From DASRAA01 sp963814165 (lineage in GTDB: Bacteria; Acidobacteriota; Terriglobia; Terriglobales; Acidobacteriaceae): 64,000 bases of DNA. The notes beneath the pieces were generated by a model. That model had not been told where the DNA came from. It did not search any database and was given only the letters and a program-made list of their open reading frames with translations. Below are positions 47,172 through 57,050 of the stretch, piece after piece. Every line of letters begins with the position of its first letter. Position 1 is the first letter of the stretch. Made by a program: the position numbers and the translations under genes. The stretch lies in the NCBI GenBank assembly GCA_963814165.1, contig CAWFBW010000002.1:111075-175074 (forward strand), in the 5' to 3' direction.

Positions 47172-49262
47172 CTACTGCTTGGGCTGCTGCGGAGCCGGAA
47201 CCACGTCGCTGGTCGGTATGGCACCGGGGACATTGGGCATTCGGTGCACGTTGCCCGACTCGGCGTCGCTCATGTCGATACCCAGCTTGGCCAGCGTGTC
47301 AGCCGTATAGAGGTCTAGCTGTACTCGCGACTTTTCGTAGTTTGTGGCGGCCGCGAGGACGTTCGATTCGGCCTGCGTCAGCGCGCTTGACGCCTGCAAT
47401 ACGAGGGTCGAGGTCGAAGCTCCGAGTGAGTACTTCTTCTGCTCGGCGTCGAGGTTTTCTTTGGCATAGTCCCGCGCGGCAACGGCCGATTGCAGGGCCG
47501 CGTAGTTTTGAGTTAACGCAAACTGCGCGTTGCGCACCTGCAGCGTGATGGTGTTTTCCTGTTGCTGGGCCGACATCTGCGCCTGCCGGTATTCGATCAC
47601 CGACCGTACCTGGTCAGCCTGGTTCTGCCGGTTTCGCAGCGGGATGTTCAGGTTGACGCCTATGCCCTTGTCGGGCGCGGTGCTGTTGAACAAATTGCCA
47701 AAGGCGTGGCCATAGCCGGTATTGGGAAACGTGTTTGGTGGAATGCAGTTTCCGACAGGGGCGGCTGGGTTTCCACAGGTCAGGTAAGCGTTCTGGTCTC
47801 CGCCAAGTCCGGCGGCGCCGTAGAACGCGTACACGTCAAGGGTCGGCAATTGCAAATTCTTGATGGCCTTGAGGCCCACTTGACGGTTGGTCAAGTTGAT
47901 TCGAGACTGGATGATCTCAGGGCGATGCTTTAACGCCTGCTCGACCAACTGCTCAACCGGCGGCACGTCAAATGCCTCTTTGATTTGCAGGGTGTCAGTT
48001 GGGATGACTGGCGCGATGGCCAGGATCGGGCCAGTGTTGTTGCGAGTGATCGCGTTCTTCATTAACAACTGCTGCAACTGCAGGTTGGTCTGCGAGGTGG
48101 TCAGGTTCTGCTTGGCAGTGGCCACGGAGCTCTTCGCCTGCACCACGGTGATAGGCGCCAGCGTCCCGATTTCGACCTGTTTTTCGTTATCGGAGAGCGT
48201 TTTGTCGGCCAAATCCAGAGCACGCTGCTGCACCTTCACGTTTTCGTAGGCGTTGACCAGGTCCCAGTAGATGTTCTGGATCTGGGAAACCGTTGTCATG
48301 ATCTGGTTCTGGTAGGCTGCGTCCATGATGGCCCGGTTGTTGCGGGCAATCTTGATCCAGCGCTGATTGGAATTGAAACCAAATCCCTGCAAAACGTGCT
48401 GGCGCAGCTGGAAATTGAACCCCGAAGTCACATAAGGGTTAACCGTGTTAAAGATCGCATTGGAGGTGACTCGGCTGTTTTGAAATCCAACCGTCATCAA
48501 GGTGCCGGTGGCAAAGCCCTGGGTATACCCGAAGTTATAGGTTTCCGTGTTCTGGTTGAGAGAGGAAGTACCCGTAAAGATGGTGTTGGCCTCTGGCGTG
48601 GTGGCCCGCTGTCCCTGAATCGTGCCGGTCAGCACGGGATCGAAGTTGTCGATCGGCGCGCCTTCACCTTGGGTCGAGGTCACGATGCCCGCCGCGCCAG
48701 CACCGGCTCCAGCGATACCAATTGAAGTTCCGCCCGCGCCTCCGCCACTGGTGCCCGAAGTGGCAGTGCTGCCTGCTCCGCCCGGAGTTCCCTGTACGAG
48801 ACCGGTATTGACGCCGAGGGAGGCTGAACCGGAGCTCGTGCGAAGAATATCCACGTCAGCGGTAATCAGGTTGTAGCGCTGGATGGCGATGTCGAGGTTG
48901 TTCTCCAGCGCCAACGCGACAGCGTCGCTCAGAGACAAATACATCTTGCCATCGCGAATGACCTGGTCAATCAGGGGTGTGTTGGTGAAATTAGCCTGCG
49001 GAACTTGGCGCACGCCCCACACCGACCAGAACTTGGGGAACTGCGATTGTCCCTTCGTATAGTTCTGATCTGAATAAAGCTTGTAGGCATCTCCCTGAGG
49101 CTTGGGCGCCTGCGGCATGGGAACCAGCGCTTCCGAGACCGGAGCTGGTGGCGAGGCTGGCTTCGCCGCCTCCTGGGCAAATCCCGCGGTGGCAAGCAAT
49201 CCCACCAGGCCAAACGTTATGGCTTTACGGAGAGCTACAGTCACTGAGTTAGAAACCGGCAT
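47172..49262 (-). CDS. TolC-family outer membrane efflux protein
   Basis: A 696-residue outer-membrane factor. The ATG at 49262 gives a signal peptide (VALRKAITFGLVGLLATAGF). The mature part has an unusually long N-terminal region before LSLSDAVALALENNLDIAIQ, and a Gly/Ser/Thr-rich loop (residues 165-200) not normal for TolC. Two OEP repeats of coiled helices (AKSSVATAKQNLTTSQTNLQ and ALTQAESNVLAAATNYEKSR) build the channel. Starts further upstream are possible. No inner-membrane pump or adaptor gene is adjacent. Confidence 0.9.
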   Translation of the reverse strand: MPVSNSVTVALRKAITFGLVGLLATAGFAQEAAKPASPPAPVSEALVPMPQAPKPQGDAYKLYSDQNYTKGQSQFPKFWSVWGVRQVPQANFTNTPLIDQVIRDGKMYLSLSDAVALALENNLDIAIQRYNLITADVDILRTSSGSASLGVNTGLVQGTPGGAGSTATSGTSGGGAGGTSIGIAGAGAGAAGIVTSTQGEGAPIDNFDPVLTGTIQGQRATTPEANTIFTGTSSLNQNTETYNFGYTQGFATGTLMTVGFQNSRVTSNAIFNTVNPYVTSGFNFQLRQHVLQGFGFNSNQRWIKIARNNRAIMDAAYQNQIMTTVSQIQNIYWDLVNAYENVKVQQRALDLADKTLSDNEKQVEIGTLAPITVVQAKSSVATAKQNLTTSQTNLQLQQLLMKNAITRNNTGPILAIAPVIPTDTLQIKEAFDVPPVEQLVEQALKHRPEIIQSRINLTNRQVGLKAIKNLQLPTLDVYAFYGAAGLGGDQNAYLTCGNPAAPVGNCIPPNTFPNTGYGHAFGNLFNSTAPDKGIGVNLNIPLRNRQNQADQVRSVIEYRQAQMSAQQQENTITLQVRNAQFALTQNYAALQSAVAARDYAKENLDAEQKKYSLGASTSTLVLQASSALTQAESNVLAAATNYEKSRVQLDLYTADTLAKLGIDMSDAESGNVHRMPNVPGAIPTSDVVPAPQQPKQ

Positions 49263-49520
49263 TCCCTCGTCTCCAGAAAAGTGCATGTGAACTTTGTGTC
49301 CTTCGTGAGAATTCCTGTCGCCTTTCTCTAATACGGACGAGAGGCCCGGAAGGTTCACTGCCAAACGGGCGCGAGGCGCGGACAAAATCGATTTGAGCCT
49401 CGTAAGTTGCAGTAATGGCTTAGTATAGCTGACACAGCGCCGCGACAGCGGGCCGCCGGAGCCACTTTACACGTCTTAACACTCTGGTGCGTTCGCGACA
49501 CTTGCGCCACGGACGATAAC

Positions 49521-50417
49521 TTGAGTCGCAACCTGAAAATTACGTTGGCCTACGATGGCTCCGAGTTCCACGGCTGGCAAGTGCAGCCCGGCTTCCCGAC
49601 CGTGCAAGGTGCACTCGCTGAATGCCTTGGACGTATTACCGGCGAAAACGTCTTACCCCAGGGGTCGGGACGTACGGATGCCGGGGTCCACGCGCTGGCC
49701 CAGGTAGCATCGGTACGGATCGAGTCGCCAATCCCGGAACGGAACCTGATGGTCGCAATGAACGATATTCTTCCAGCCGCTGTGCGGGCAACGGGTGTAG
49801 AAAGGGTCGAAGACGACTTTCACGCGCGACATTCGGCGACAGCAAAAACGTATCGCTATCGAATTTATCGCGGAGAGACTTGTCCGCCGTTTCTGGCGCG
49901 TTATGTCTATCACGACCCTTACCCCATGGACGAAGAAGCCATGATCCGGGCCTCGGAGTACGTCGTAGGGACTTTTGACTTCACGTCGTTCGCGGCGTCG
50001 GATCCGGAACGGAGTGCGCGCATCGCAAAGCTGCAAAGTGAACGCGACTCTGGACGAACCCGCCGGGGCGACGGAGACGGAGTCTCTGATGTAGGCACGC
50101 AAATCGAATTGGACCATGCGAACGCGGACGACGAAGATGAGTCCCACGATCTCAGCTTGAAGCAGGGCAACGTTAGAACAGTGAACTCCTCGCTGTGGGC
50201 GCGCACGCCGGAGGAGTTCAGCTACACAATACGCGGCAACGGATTTCTGCACCACATGGCGCGCAACCTGGTTGGGACGTTCCTGCAGGTGGGCAAAGGC
50301 TCCTTGCAGGCCGACGACGTCCCCGCCATCCTTGCCGCCAGGAACCGAAGCGCGGCCGGGCCGACCGCTCCTGCGTGCGGACTTTATCTGGTTAGCGTGG
50401 AGTACGGAATGTCATGA
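49521..50417 (+). CDS. truA: tRNA pseudouridine(38-40) synthase TruA
   Basis: A 298-residue pseudouridine synthase for positions 38-40 of the tRNA anticodon arm. The catalytic Asp sits in GSGRTDAGVHALAQVA near residue 52. N-terminal LKITLAYDGSEFHGWQVQPG and C-terminal GNGFLHHMARNLVGTFLQVG are family-specific. Between residues 160 and 215 lies an acidic insert (DHANADDEDESHD region), absent from typical TruA. The start is TTG at 49521. The stop overlaps the aldehyde dehydrogenase ATG (ATGA). Confidence 0.95.
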   Translation: MSRNLKITLAYDGSEFHGWQVQPGFPTVQGALAECLGRITGENVLPQGSGRTDAGVHALAQVASVRIESPIPERNLMVAMNDILPAAVRATGVERVEDDFHARHSATAKTYRYRIYRGETCPPFLARYVYHDPYPMDEEAMIRASEYVVGTFDFTSFAASDPERSARIAKLQSERDSGRTRRGDGDGVSDVGTQIELDHANADDEDESHDLSLKQGNVRTVNSSLWARTPEEFSYTIRGNGFLHHMARNLVGTFLQVGKGSLQADDVPAILAARNRSAAGPTAPACGLYLVSVEYGMS

Positions 50418-52003
50418 ACACGATCACGGAAGTAGCGACACGGGAAACAATTGTCAGCAGCAATCCTGCCACCGGCGAGAAGCTGGGTGAGTTGGCATGC
50501 GCCACGCGGGAGGAAGTCCACGAGGCGGTCAGTCGCGCCCGGCGAGCGCAGCCAGCGTGGCAGGCTCTGCCCGTAAGTGAACGCGTGGCCGTGCTCAAGC
50601 GCTTTCAGCGCATGCTCGCCGACCGTCGCATGGAGATTGCAGAGCTCATCTCACGCGAGGCGGGTAAGCCCACGGTAGAGGCGCTCAACACCGAAGTTAT
50701 CGTTGTGCTCGACGCGACTGAGTTCTGCATCCGCAAGGCGCACAATTTCCTTCGAGACGAGCCGCTGCCGCATGACAACCTCGCCATGAAGACCAAGCGC
50801 GGCAAGTTGGTGCGCGAGCCTTACGGCGTCATCGGGATCATCGCGCCGTGGAATTATCCCTTCTCTACCCCGGCCATTGAGACCATCGGGGCACTGGCAA
50901 TGGGAAATGCCGTGGTGCTGAAGCCCTCCGAGTTCACGCCGCTGGTCGCTCTCGAATTTCAAAAGCTCATGCATTCGGCTGGTCTCAATCCGGATCTGTT
51001 GCAGGTGCTGGTTGGTGCGGGCTCGGTGGGCAGCGCACTGCTGGAAGCCGACATCGACAAGGTCGTCTTCACCGGAAGTGTGGCCACCGGGAAGCGCATC
51101 GCCGAAGCTGCGGCCAAGAAGCTGTTGCCAGTATTGCTCGAACTGGGCAGCAAGGACCCCATGATTGTGCTGGAAGACGCCGATCTCGACGTTACATCCA
51201 GCGGCGCGGTATGGGGGTCGATGATGAACTGCGGCCAAACCTGCCTCTCCATTGAACGCTGCTATGTTCAGCGCACCGTTTACGAGAACTTCCTGGAGCT
51301 GTGCCGGACGAAAATCGAAAAGTTGCGCGTCGGAGAGGGCATGGGTTCCGAGGTCGAGATGGGGCCGCTCATCCACGAGCGTCAGTTGCGAACCGTGGAA
51401 GACCACGTCAACGACGCCGTAGCGCGCGGCGCAAGACTGCTGGCGGGAGGACGGCGGCTCACTGAGTTGGGGCCGAACTTCTACGCGCCAACGCTGCTGG
51501 CGGACGTGACCCAGGACATGCGGATCATGCAGGAGGAAACTTTCGGGCCCGCGCTCCCTGTCGCTCCGTTCGACACCGACGATGATGCGGTCAGGCTCGC
51601 CAACGATACCGAGTTCGGACTCGCGGCGAGTGTGTGGACCCGCAACAACAAACGCGGCGAAGCGATTGCGGCACGCATCCGGGCCGGAACAGTGATGATC
51701 AACGATGCCATCTCGGCGTTTGGCATTGCCGAAGCACCGCACGGCGGATTCGAGCAGAGCGGTATCGGGCGGGCGCATGGCGAACTCGGCCTGGCGGAGA
51801 TGGTGCTGGTGAAGTACGTGGACGTCGATCTGCTGCCGCGCATGAAGAAGGTCTGGTGGTACGGCTACAGCGCAGAGTTCGCGCGGCAGATGTCGGGGTT
51901 CGTGGACATGCTGTTTGGACGCGGCGTATTGGCGCGCGCATCAAGGGCGCATTGGCGGCAACCGGGGCGTTGCTGCGCAAGAACCGTTTGTGAACTGAGG
52001 TAA
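50414..52003 (+). CDS. NAD(P)-dependent aldehyde dehydrogenase
   Basis: A member of the ALDH superfamily. The cofactor site is VIGIIAPWNYPFSTPAIETI, the general-base Glu is in LPVLLELGSKDPMIVLEDA, and the catalytic Cys is in MNCGQTCLSIERCYV. The C-terminal EAPHGGFEQSGIGRAHGELG completes the fold. The last 20 residues look wrong: near 51935 the run GCGCGCGC seems to carry an extra GC. Removing it restores a family-like RIKGALAATGALLRKNRL ending at 51993. The aldehyde is unknown. Translation is coupled to truA. Confidence 0.93.
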   Translation: MNTITEVATRETIVSSNPATGEKLGELACATREEVHEAVSRARRAQPAWQALPVSERVAVLKRFQRMLADRRMEIAELISREAGKPTVEALNTEVIVVLDATEFCIRKAHNFLRDEPLPHDNLAMKTKRGKLVREPYGVIGIIAPWNYPFSTPAIETIGALAMGNAVVLKPSEFTPLVALEFQKLMHSAGLNPDLLQVLVGAGSVGSALLEADIDKVVFTGSVATGKRIAEAAAKKLLPVLLELGSKDPMIVLEDADLDVTSSGAVWGSMMNCGQTCLSIERCYVQRTVYENFLELCRTKIEKLRVGEGMGSEVEMGPLIHERQLRTVEDHVNDAVARGARLLAGGRRLTELGPNFYAPTLLADVTQDMRIMQEETFGPALPVAPFDTDDDAVRLANDTEFGLAASVWTRNNKRGEAIAARIRAGTVMINDAISAFGIAEAPHGGFEQSGIGRAHGELGLAEMVLVKYVDVDLLPRMKKVWWYGYSAEFARQMSGFVDMLFGRGVLARASRAHWRQPGRCCARTVCELR

Positions 52004-52091
52004 AATGTGCGGTTGGTTACATCGCTGCGAGTAACGGAGTCCGCATCGGTTGCGAAACCGCGAAACTCGCGCTGAAGGACCCGCAATCATC

Positions 52092-52433
52092 ATGCCCGAA
52101 ATCGACGAACCCGCCCAGTTGCCCAAACACAAAGTCAAATATAAGAAGCCGCTGCAACGCGCCTGTAATGAGCAGAACGACAAGGGCAAGCTGTGCGGTG
52201 GCCATCTGAAACGCTGGTTCTACACCGCCGACGTGGTGGAACAAGGTTGCGGCGACGTGCGCCAGGCGTACGGTGAAAATGGCGAAGTTTACCGCTGCGA
52301 ACACTGCAAAACCTTGTACCTGCCCAGCGAACAGGAACCCCGCGGCAAGAACGTGGCGGGCGTGGGTAAGCTTTCGATCTTTGGCGTAACGGTGGTGCCC
52401 AAGACGGCAGCAACCACAGAGGCGAAAGAGTAG
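52092..52433 (+). CDS. Conserved small Cys-rich protein
   Basis: A 113-residue protein starting PEIDEPAQLPKHKVKYKKPL. It has conserved Cys in LCGGHLKRWFYTAD, QGCGDVRQAYG and YRCEHCKTLYLP, suggesting a zinc site. The C-terminus is hydrophobic and short. The ATG at 52092 fits best though its ribosome site is weak. No known function; it is probably cytoplasmic. Confidence 0.75.
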   Translation: MPEIDEPAQLPKHKVKYKKPLQRACNEQNDKGKLCGGHLKRWFYTADVVEQGCGDVRQAYGENGEVYRCEHCKTLYLPSEQEPRGKNVAGVGKLSIFGVTVVPKTAATTEAKE

Positions 52434-52543
52434 TTCCCTTGCACCAGGGTGAGGCATTGGTTTTGAAGATGGCGAGTTGTTCCGGTGCCGTGGGGGCACC
52501 GATTTCTCCGCTTCAGACATAATTTCGATAACGGAAGAGGATC

Positions 52544-53800
52544 GTGCCGGCAGAAGTCTCTAACCTCATTTACGACTGGAACCGGGTCAACGCGGGTACC
52601 GCGAAGCCTGCGGGCCCTGTGCTGCTCAACGATGAGTCGCTCCGTGACGGCCTGCAATCGCCTTCTGTTACCGATCCGTTCATCGAAGACAAGATTGAGA
52701 TCCTCCACCTGATGGAGGCTCTGGGCATCAACATGCTCGACCTCGGACTGCCGGGTGCGGGACCGCGCGCGGTAGCGCATTGCGAGGCCCTGGCCCACGA
52801 AATTGGCCGCGCCAAGTTGAAGATCAAGCCCAATTGCGCCGCGCGGACCCACGAGAACGACATTCGACCAATCGCTGAGATCGTGCAACGTACCGGCGTA
52901 CCGATTGAGGCCGCAACGTTCATCGGCTCCAGCCCCATCCGGCGCTACACCGAAGACTGGACTGACGATTTCCTGCTGCGCACGACCGAGCACGCAGTGA
53001 AATTCGCCGTTTCGCTGGGCCTCGAGGTGATGTACGTCACCGAAGACACCACCCGCTGCGACCCCGAGACGATCAGGCGCTTGTACACAGCCGCCATCGA
53101 ATGCGGCGCCCGCGCGATTGTCATTTGCGACACGGCGGGCCATGCCACTCCCATGGGCACGGTCGCGTTGATGCACTTCGTCATCAATGAAGTCGTGAAG
53201 CCCTCCGGTCGTGACATTCGCGTTGAGTGGCACGGGCATTGCGATCGGGGCCTCGCCGTAGCCAACGCAATTGCAGCGCTGGTGGCCGGGGCACACGTTG
53301 TCCACGGAACGGCATGCGGCATCGGCGAGCGCGTCGGCAATACTCAGATGGACCAGATGCTGGTCAATTTGAAACTCATGGGCGTCGAACCGTGGGGCAG
53401 CCAGGACCTTAGCCGGTTGAAGGACTATTGCGTTGCCGTCTCGCGTGCAACCGGAGTGCCGATTCCGCATAACTACCCGGTCGTGGGTGAAGATGCCTTC
53501 AAGACCGCAACGGGCGTGCACGCCGCCGCCGTCATCAAGGCGTATCGCAAGAATGACGAAATTCTCGCCAACACCATCTATTCCGGCGTACCGTCGCACT
53601 TCTTCGGTCTGAAGCAGGTCATCGAGATTGGTCCTATGAGCGGCAAATCCAACGTGCACTTCTGGCTGCAGCAGCGCGGCATTTCCGATGGCGACGAAGT
53701 TGTGGACAGGATCTTCGATCGCGCGAAACGTTCCGCCCGCAACCTGACGGAAGCCGAGATCCTGGAGTGTTGCCGCGCGGCAGGGGCGTTAGCGTCGTAG
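52544..53800 (+). CDS. Isopropylmalate/homocitrate synthase-like enzyme
   Basis: A 418-residue HMGL/LeuA-family TIM barrel. The catalytic start is VLLNDESLRDGLQSPSVTDP, with the metal HxH site in RVEWHGHCDRGLAVANAIAA and GTACGIGERVGNTQMDQML. The C-terminal LeuA dimer domain that binds leucine is absent. It condenses acetyl-CoA or similar with a 2-oxo acid, or cleaves an HMG-type ester. The exact substrate cannot be told. The start is GTG at 52544 after AGAGGA. Confidence 0.85.
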   Translation: MPAEVSNLIYDWNRVNAGTAKPAGPVLLNDESLRDGLQSPSVTDPFIEDKIEILHLMEALGINMLDLGLPGAGPRAVAHCEALAHEIGRAKLKIKPNCAARTHENDIRPIAEIVQRTGVPIEAATFIGSSPIRRYTEDWTDDFLLRTTEHAVKFAVSLGLEVMYVTEDTTRCDPETIRRLYTAAIECGARAIVICDTAGHATPMGTVALMHFVINEVVKPSGRDIRVEWHGHCDRGLAVANAIAALVAGAHVVHGTACGIGERVGNTQMDQMLVNLKLMGVEPWGSQDLSRLKDYCVAVSRATGVPIPHNYPVVGEDAFKTATGVHAAAVIKAYRKNDEILANTIYSGVPSHFFGLKQVIEIGPMSGKSNVHFWLQQRGISDGDEVVDRIFDRAKRSARNLTEAEILECCRAAGALAS

Positions 53801-53918
53801 AAACAACACTACGTCAAATCGCCGGCTGAAACCGGCCCAGCCCGCTGTTTTGCAGTAGCCCTCAACCGTCGTATTCCGATATTTGCCGGGGATCCAATAT
53901 AACGTATTACCATCGATC

Positions 53919-55203
53919 ATGGCCCTTGGTCCGCAACATCGGGTTTCCTTCTCGCGATTGACTTCCTCTGACAGCGGCGATTCACGCGATCAGCCAACGT
54001 CGCAGCAGGAAGTAGCTCGATTGGCAGAGCTTCGGGCCGTACACGACGCATTCGCGTGGTTCCGGGCCCATGCGCGCGAGTTGGAAGACCTGCAACTCGA
54101 AGTAACCGCTATTCCTGCTCCGCCCTGGGGCGAAGCCGCTCGCGCCGAGTGGCTGCGAGGGCGATTCGAAGCTCTGGGTCTCGCCGACGTTCACCAGGAC
54201 GAGTTATGCAACGTCTTCGGCGTGCTGCCGGGCACCGACGCCGACGCTCCATTCATCGCGCTCAGCGCGCACCTGGATACGGTTTTCCCTCGCCGGGACT
54301 CCCATTTCCGTGAAGCGAGAGGCCGGAAAGCTCTACGGCCCGGGCATCTCGGACAATGGCGCGGGAATTACGGCGCTGCTGGCCATCGCTTCCGCACTGC
54401 GCGAGACCGCCATCGAGCACATCGCGCCGATCCTATTCATCGGCAACGTTGGCGAAGAGGGCGAGGGCGACCTGCGCGGCATGCGGCACATCTTTGAGCA
54501 GTCGCGATGGGCTGACTCAATTTGCACAACGATTGCACTGGACGGAGCCGGGACGGACACCGTCATTGCCGAGGGACTGGGGAGCCGGCGGTACGAGGTC
54601 ACGGTGCGCGGTTCCGGCGGACATTCTTGGAGCGACTTCGGAATCCCCAATCCGGTGGTCGCGCTGGCACGCATCATCGACCGGTTCAGCGAGACCGCCG
54701 TGCCGTCGAACCCGAAGACAACTTTCAACGTCGGCACGATTGAAGGCGGCACTTCGGTGAACTCGATTCCGCAGTCAGCCACCATGCGGGTGGACACACG
54801 CTCCGCATCGGTAGAGCAACTAAACCGCCTGGAGCGCGCCTTGCGCGACGCCGTCAAGGAAGGCACCATCCAGACCAATGGACGCAAAAAACAGGAAGCG
54901 CTGACCGCCGAGGTGCGAGTGATCGGTGACCGCCCTGCGGCCGACCTGCCTGCTAACTCCAACCTGCTGAAAATGATGCGTGCCGTGGATGCGCACCTTA
55001 ACAACGGCGCGCGTGTGCAACGGGCCTCGACCGACGCGAACATTCCGCTGGCGCTGGGCCGCGAGGCCATCGCGATTGGCGCGGGCGGCAGCGGCGGCGG
55101 AGCCCACACCGTGAACGAGTGGTACGATCCTGCGGGCCGCGATTTGGGCCTGAAACGAATCCTCTTGTTGACCCTGGCACTTTGCGGAGTTCCCGAAGAA
55201 TGA
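53919..55203 (+). pseudogene. M20-family peptidase, frameshifted
   Basis: The first frame (ATG about 53919) carries LEVTAIPAPPWGEAARAEWL and the metal-site FIALSAHLDTVFP. The frame shifts near 54295-54310. The second half begins GKLYGPGISDNGAGITALLA (metal Asp) and continues with LFIGNVGEEGEGDLRGMRHI (catalytic Glu), STDANIPLALGREAIAIGAG and GGAHTVNEWYDPAG (metal His). Rejoined it is about 425 residues, normal for the family. M20 enzymes cut peptides or N-acyl amino acids. Its stop overlaps the amidohydrolase ATG (ATGA). Confidence 0.8.
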
Positions 55204-56895
55204 AACTGCTCATCTGCTCGTTCCTTTTGATTGCAATATTCATGACGACCACCGCCACAATGGCGGAAGACACCAAGGCTCCCGATACCGTTTTCGTCCA
55301 CGGAGATATCTACACGCAGGCAAGCCCGGCGCGCGCGCAGGCGATTGCAGTGCGCGACGGACGCATCGTAGCCGTCGGGAGCGACGAAGAAATCCGCAAG
55401 CTGAAGGGGAGCCAAACGAAGGTCGTCGATCTCGGCGGACACTTCGTAATGCCGGGATTCAACGATGCCCACGTACATCTTGCTTCCGGCGGCTTCGAGA
55501 AGATGAACGTCAACCTTATCGGTACGCAGTCGTTACGAGAGATGCAGCACCGGATCGGCCTAAAGGTAAACAGCTCTGAACCCGGCGTGTGGATCATCGG
55601 CCGGGGCTGGGACCACACGTTGTGGCCGGGCCAGACGCTGCCCACGCGGCAGGACATTGACATGATGACCAACGGGCATCCGGCGATCTTCGTGCGCGTA
55701 GACGGCCATATCGCCATCGCCAATACCGCTGCCTTGCAGGCTGCAGGCGTGACTGGCAAGACGCAAGCCCCGCAGGGCGGCAAGATCGATCTGGACGCCC
55801 AGGGCGAGCCGACGGGAATCCTGCGAGAAGGTGCGCAGCAGTTGGTGTTTGCCAAGGTTCCACCGCCCACGCAGGCGCAGCGTCGCGAGGCTGCTGAATT
55901 GGCCCTCGCCAATGCCGGCCGTTGGGGGATCACTTCGGCCCAGGACAATTCTTCGTGGAACGACTTCCTCGTGTACGAAGAGTTGGAACGCGACGGCAAA
56001 CTAACGCTGCGCATCAGCGAATGGCTGAACTTTCGCGATCCGGTCAGCGAACTGGTCGAGCATCGCGCGCATCATCCTGCCAACGATCCCATGCTGCACA
56101 CGACCATGCTGAAGGGATTCATGGATGGTTCGCTGGGCTCGGGCACGGCGGCGTTACTGGCTCCTTATGCCCACGACCCGAAAAATTCGGGGCTGCCTCA
56201 GTACCAGCAAGCGCCACTGAACAAGATGGCCGTCGAGCGCGTGGATGCCGGCTTCCAGCTAGGTTTTCACGCCATTGGCGATCGGCGCGGCACAGATGGC
56301 GTCTGGATGCCTTCGCCGCCGCCGAAGGCGAGCCCCAAAGCTCACGCCGCTGCCGGCGCAACCTCACCGCGCGACTTTCGTTTCCGCATCGAGCACGACC
56401 AGGTCATCGCGCCCAGCCAGTTCGCGCAGTACAAGAAACTCGGCGTCATTGCTTCGGTGCAGCCCTCGCACCTGCTGACCGACATGAACTGGGCGGAAGA
56501 GCGCATCGGCCCGGAGCGCGCCAAGACTTCCTATCCCTGGAAGCAGTTTCTCGATAGCGGCGTGCCGCTGGCATTTCGGGACGGATTATCCGGTTGAGCC
56601 CATCACACCGTTTCGCGGCGTCTATGCCGCTGTGACGCGGAAGAACGAAGCCGGAACCAAGGAGTACTATCCGGAGCAAAAGCTGACCATCGAGCAGGCT
56701 CTGGCTGCCTACACCACCGGCTCGGCCTATGCGGAGTTTGCCGAGAAAGAGAAAGGCACACTGGCTCCCGGAATGTTGGCGGACTTCGTCGTGTTGGACC
56801 GCGACCTCACCAAGGTCACGCCCCCAGAGATTCTCAAAACCGAGGTATTGCGCACCGTGGTGGGCGGAAAGACAGTGTTTGAAATCCCCGACTAG
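55200..56895 (+). pseudogene. Secreted amidohydrolase (YtcJ-like), frameshifted
   Basis: The ATG at 55200 gives a signal peptide (MKLLICSFLLIAIFMTTTAT). VVDLGGHFVMPGFNDAHVHL contains the first metal HxH. LGFHAIGDR and FRIEHDQVIAPSQF are later metal-site parts. A compensated double shift spoils residues near 56290-56330, where another frame reads LDAFAAAEG. A single extra T near 56575 then ends the frame; the expected FGTDYPVEPITPFRGVYAAV follows in the other frame, to ADFVVLDRDLTKVTPPEIL and a stop at 56895. The enzyme is likely a dipeptidase- or amidase-like metal hydrolase, exported. Confidence 0.78.
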
Positions 56896-57050
56896 CAGCC
56901 ACGCCTGTCGGGCATTGGCTTGGTGACAATTGCCAACCGCCCAACGTCTAACCAGGTCAAGCTATTCACCGAGCAAGACTTCCCTGACAATCGGCGATTC
57001 CGCGCAGCAACGTATAATTTAAGTTTGGGTTACAACGTGGAGGAGATGCA

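Noticed and set aside
52289..53659. Long minus-strand frame opposite the isopropylmalate synthase-like gene
   Set aside because: An antisense shadow in GC-rich DNA without recognisable domains.
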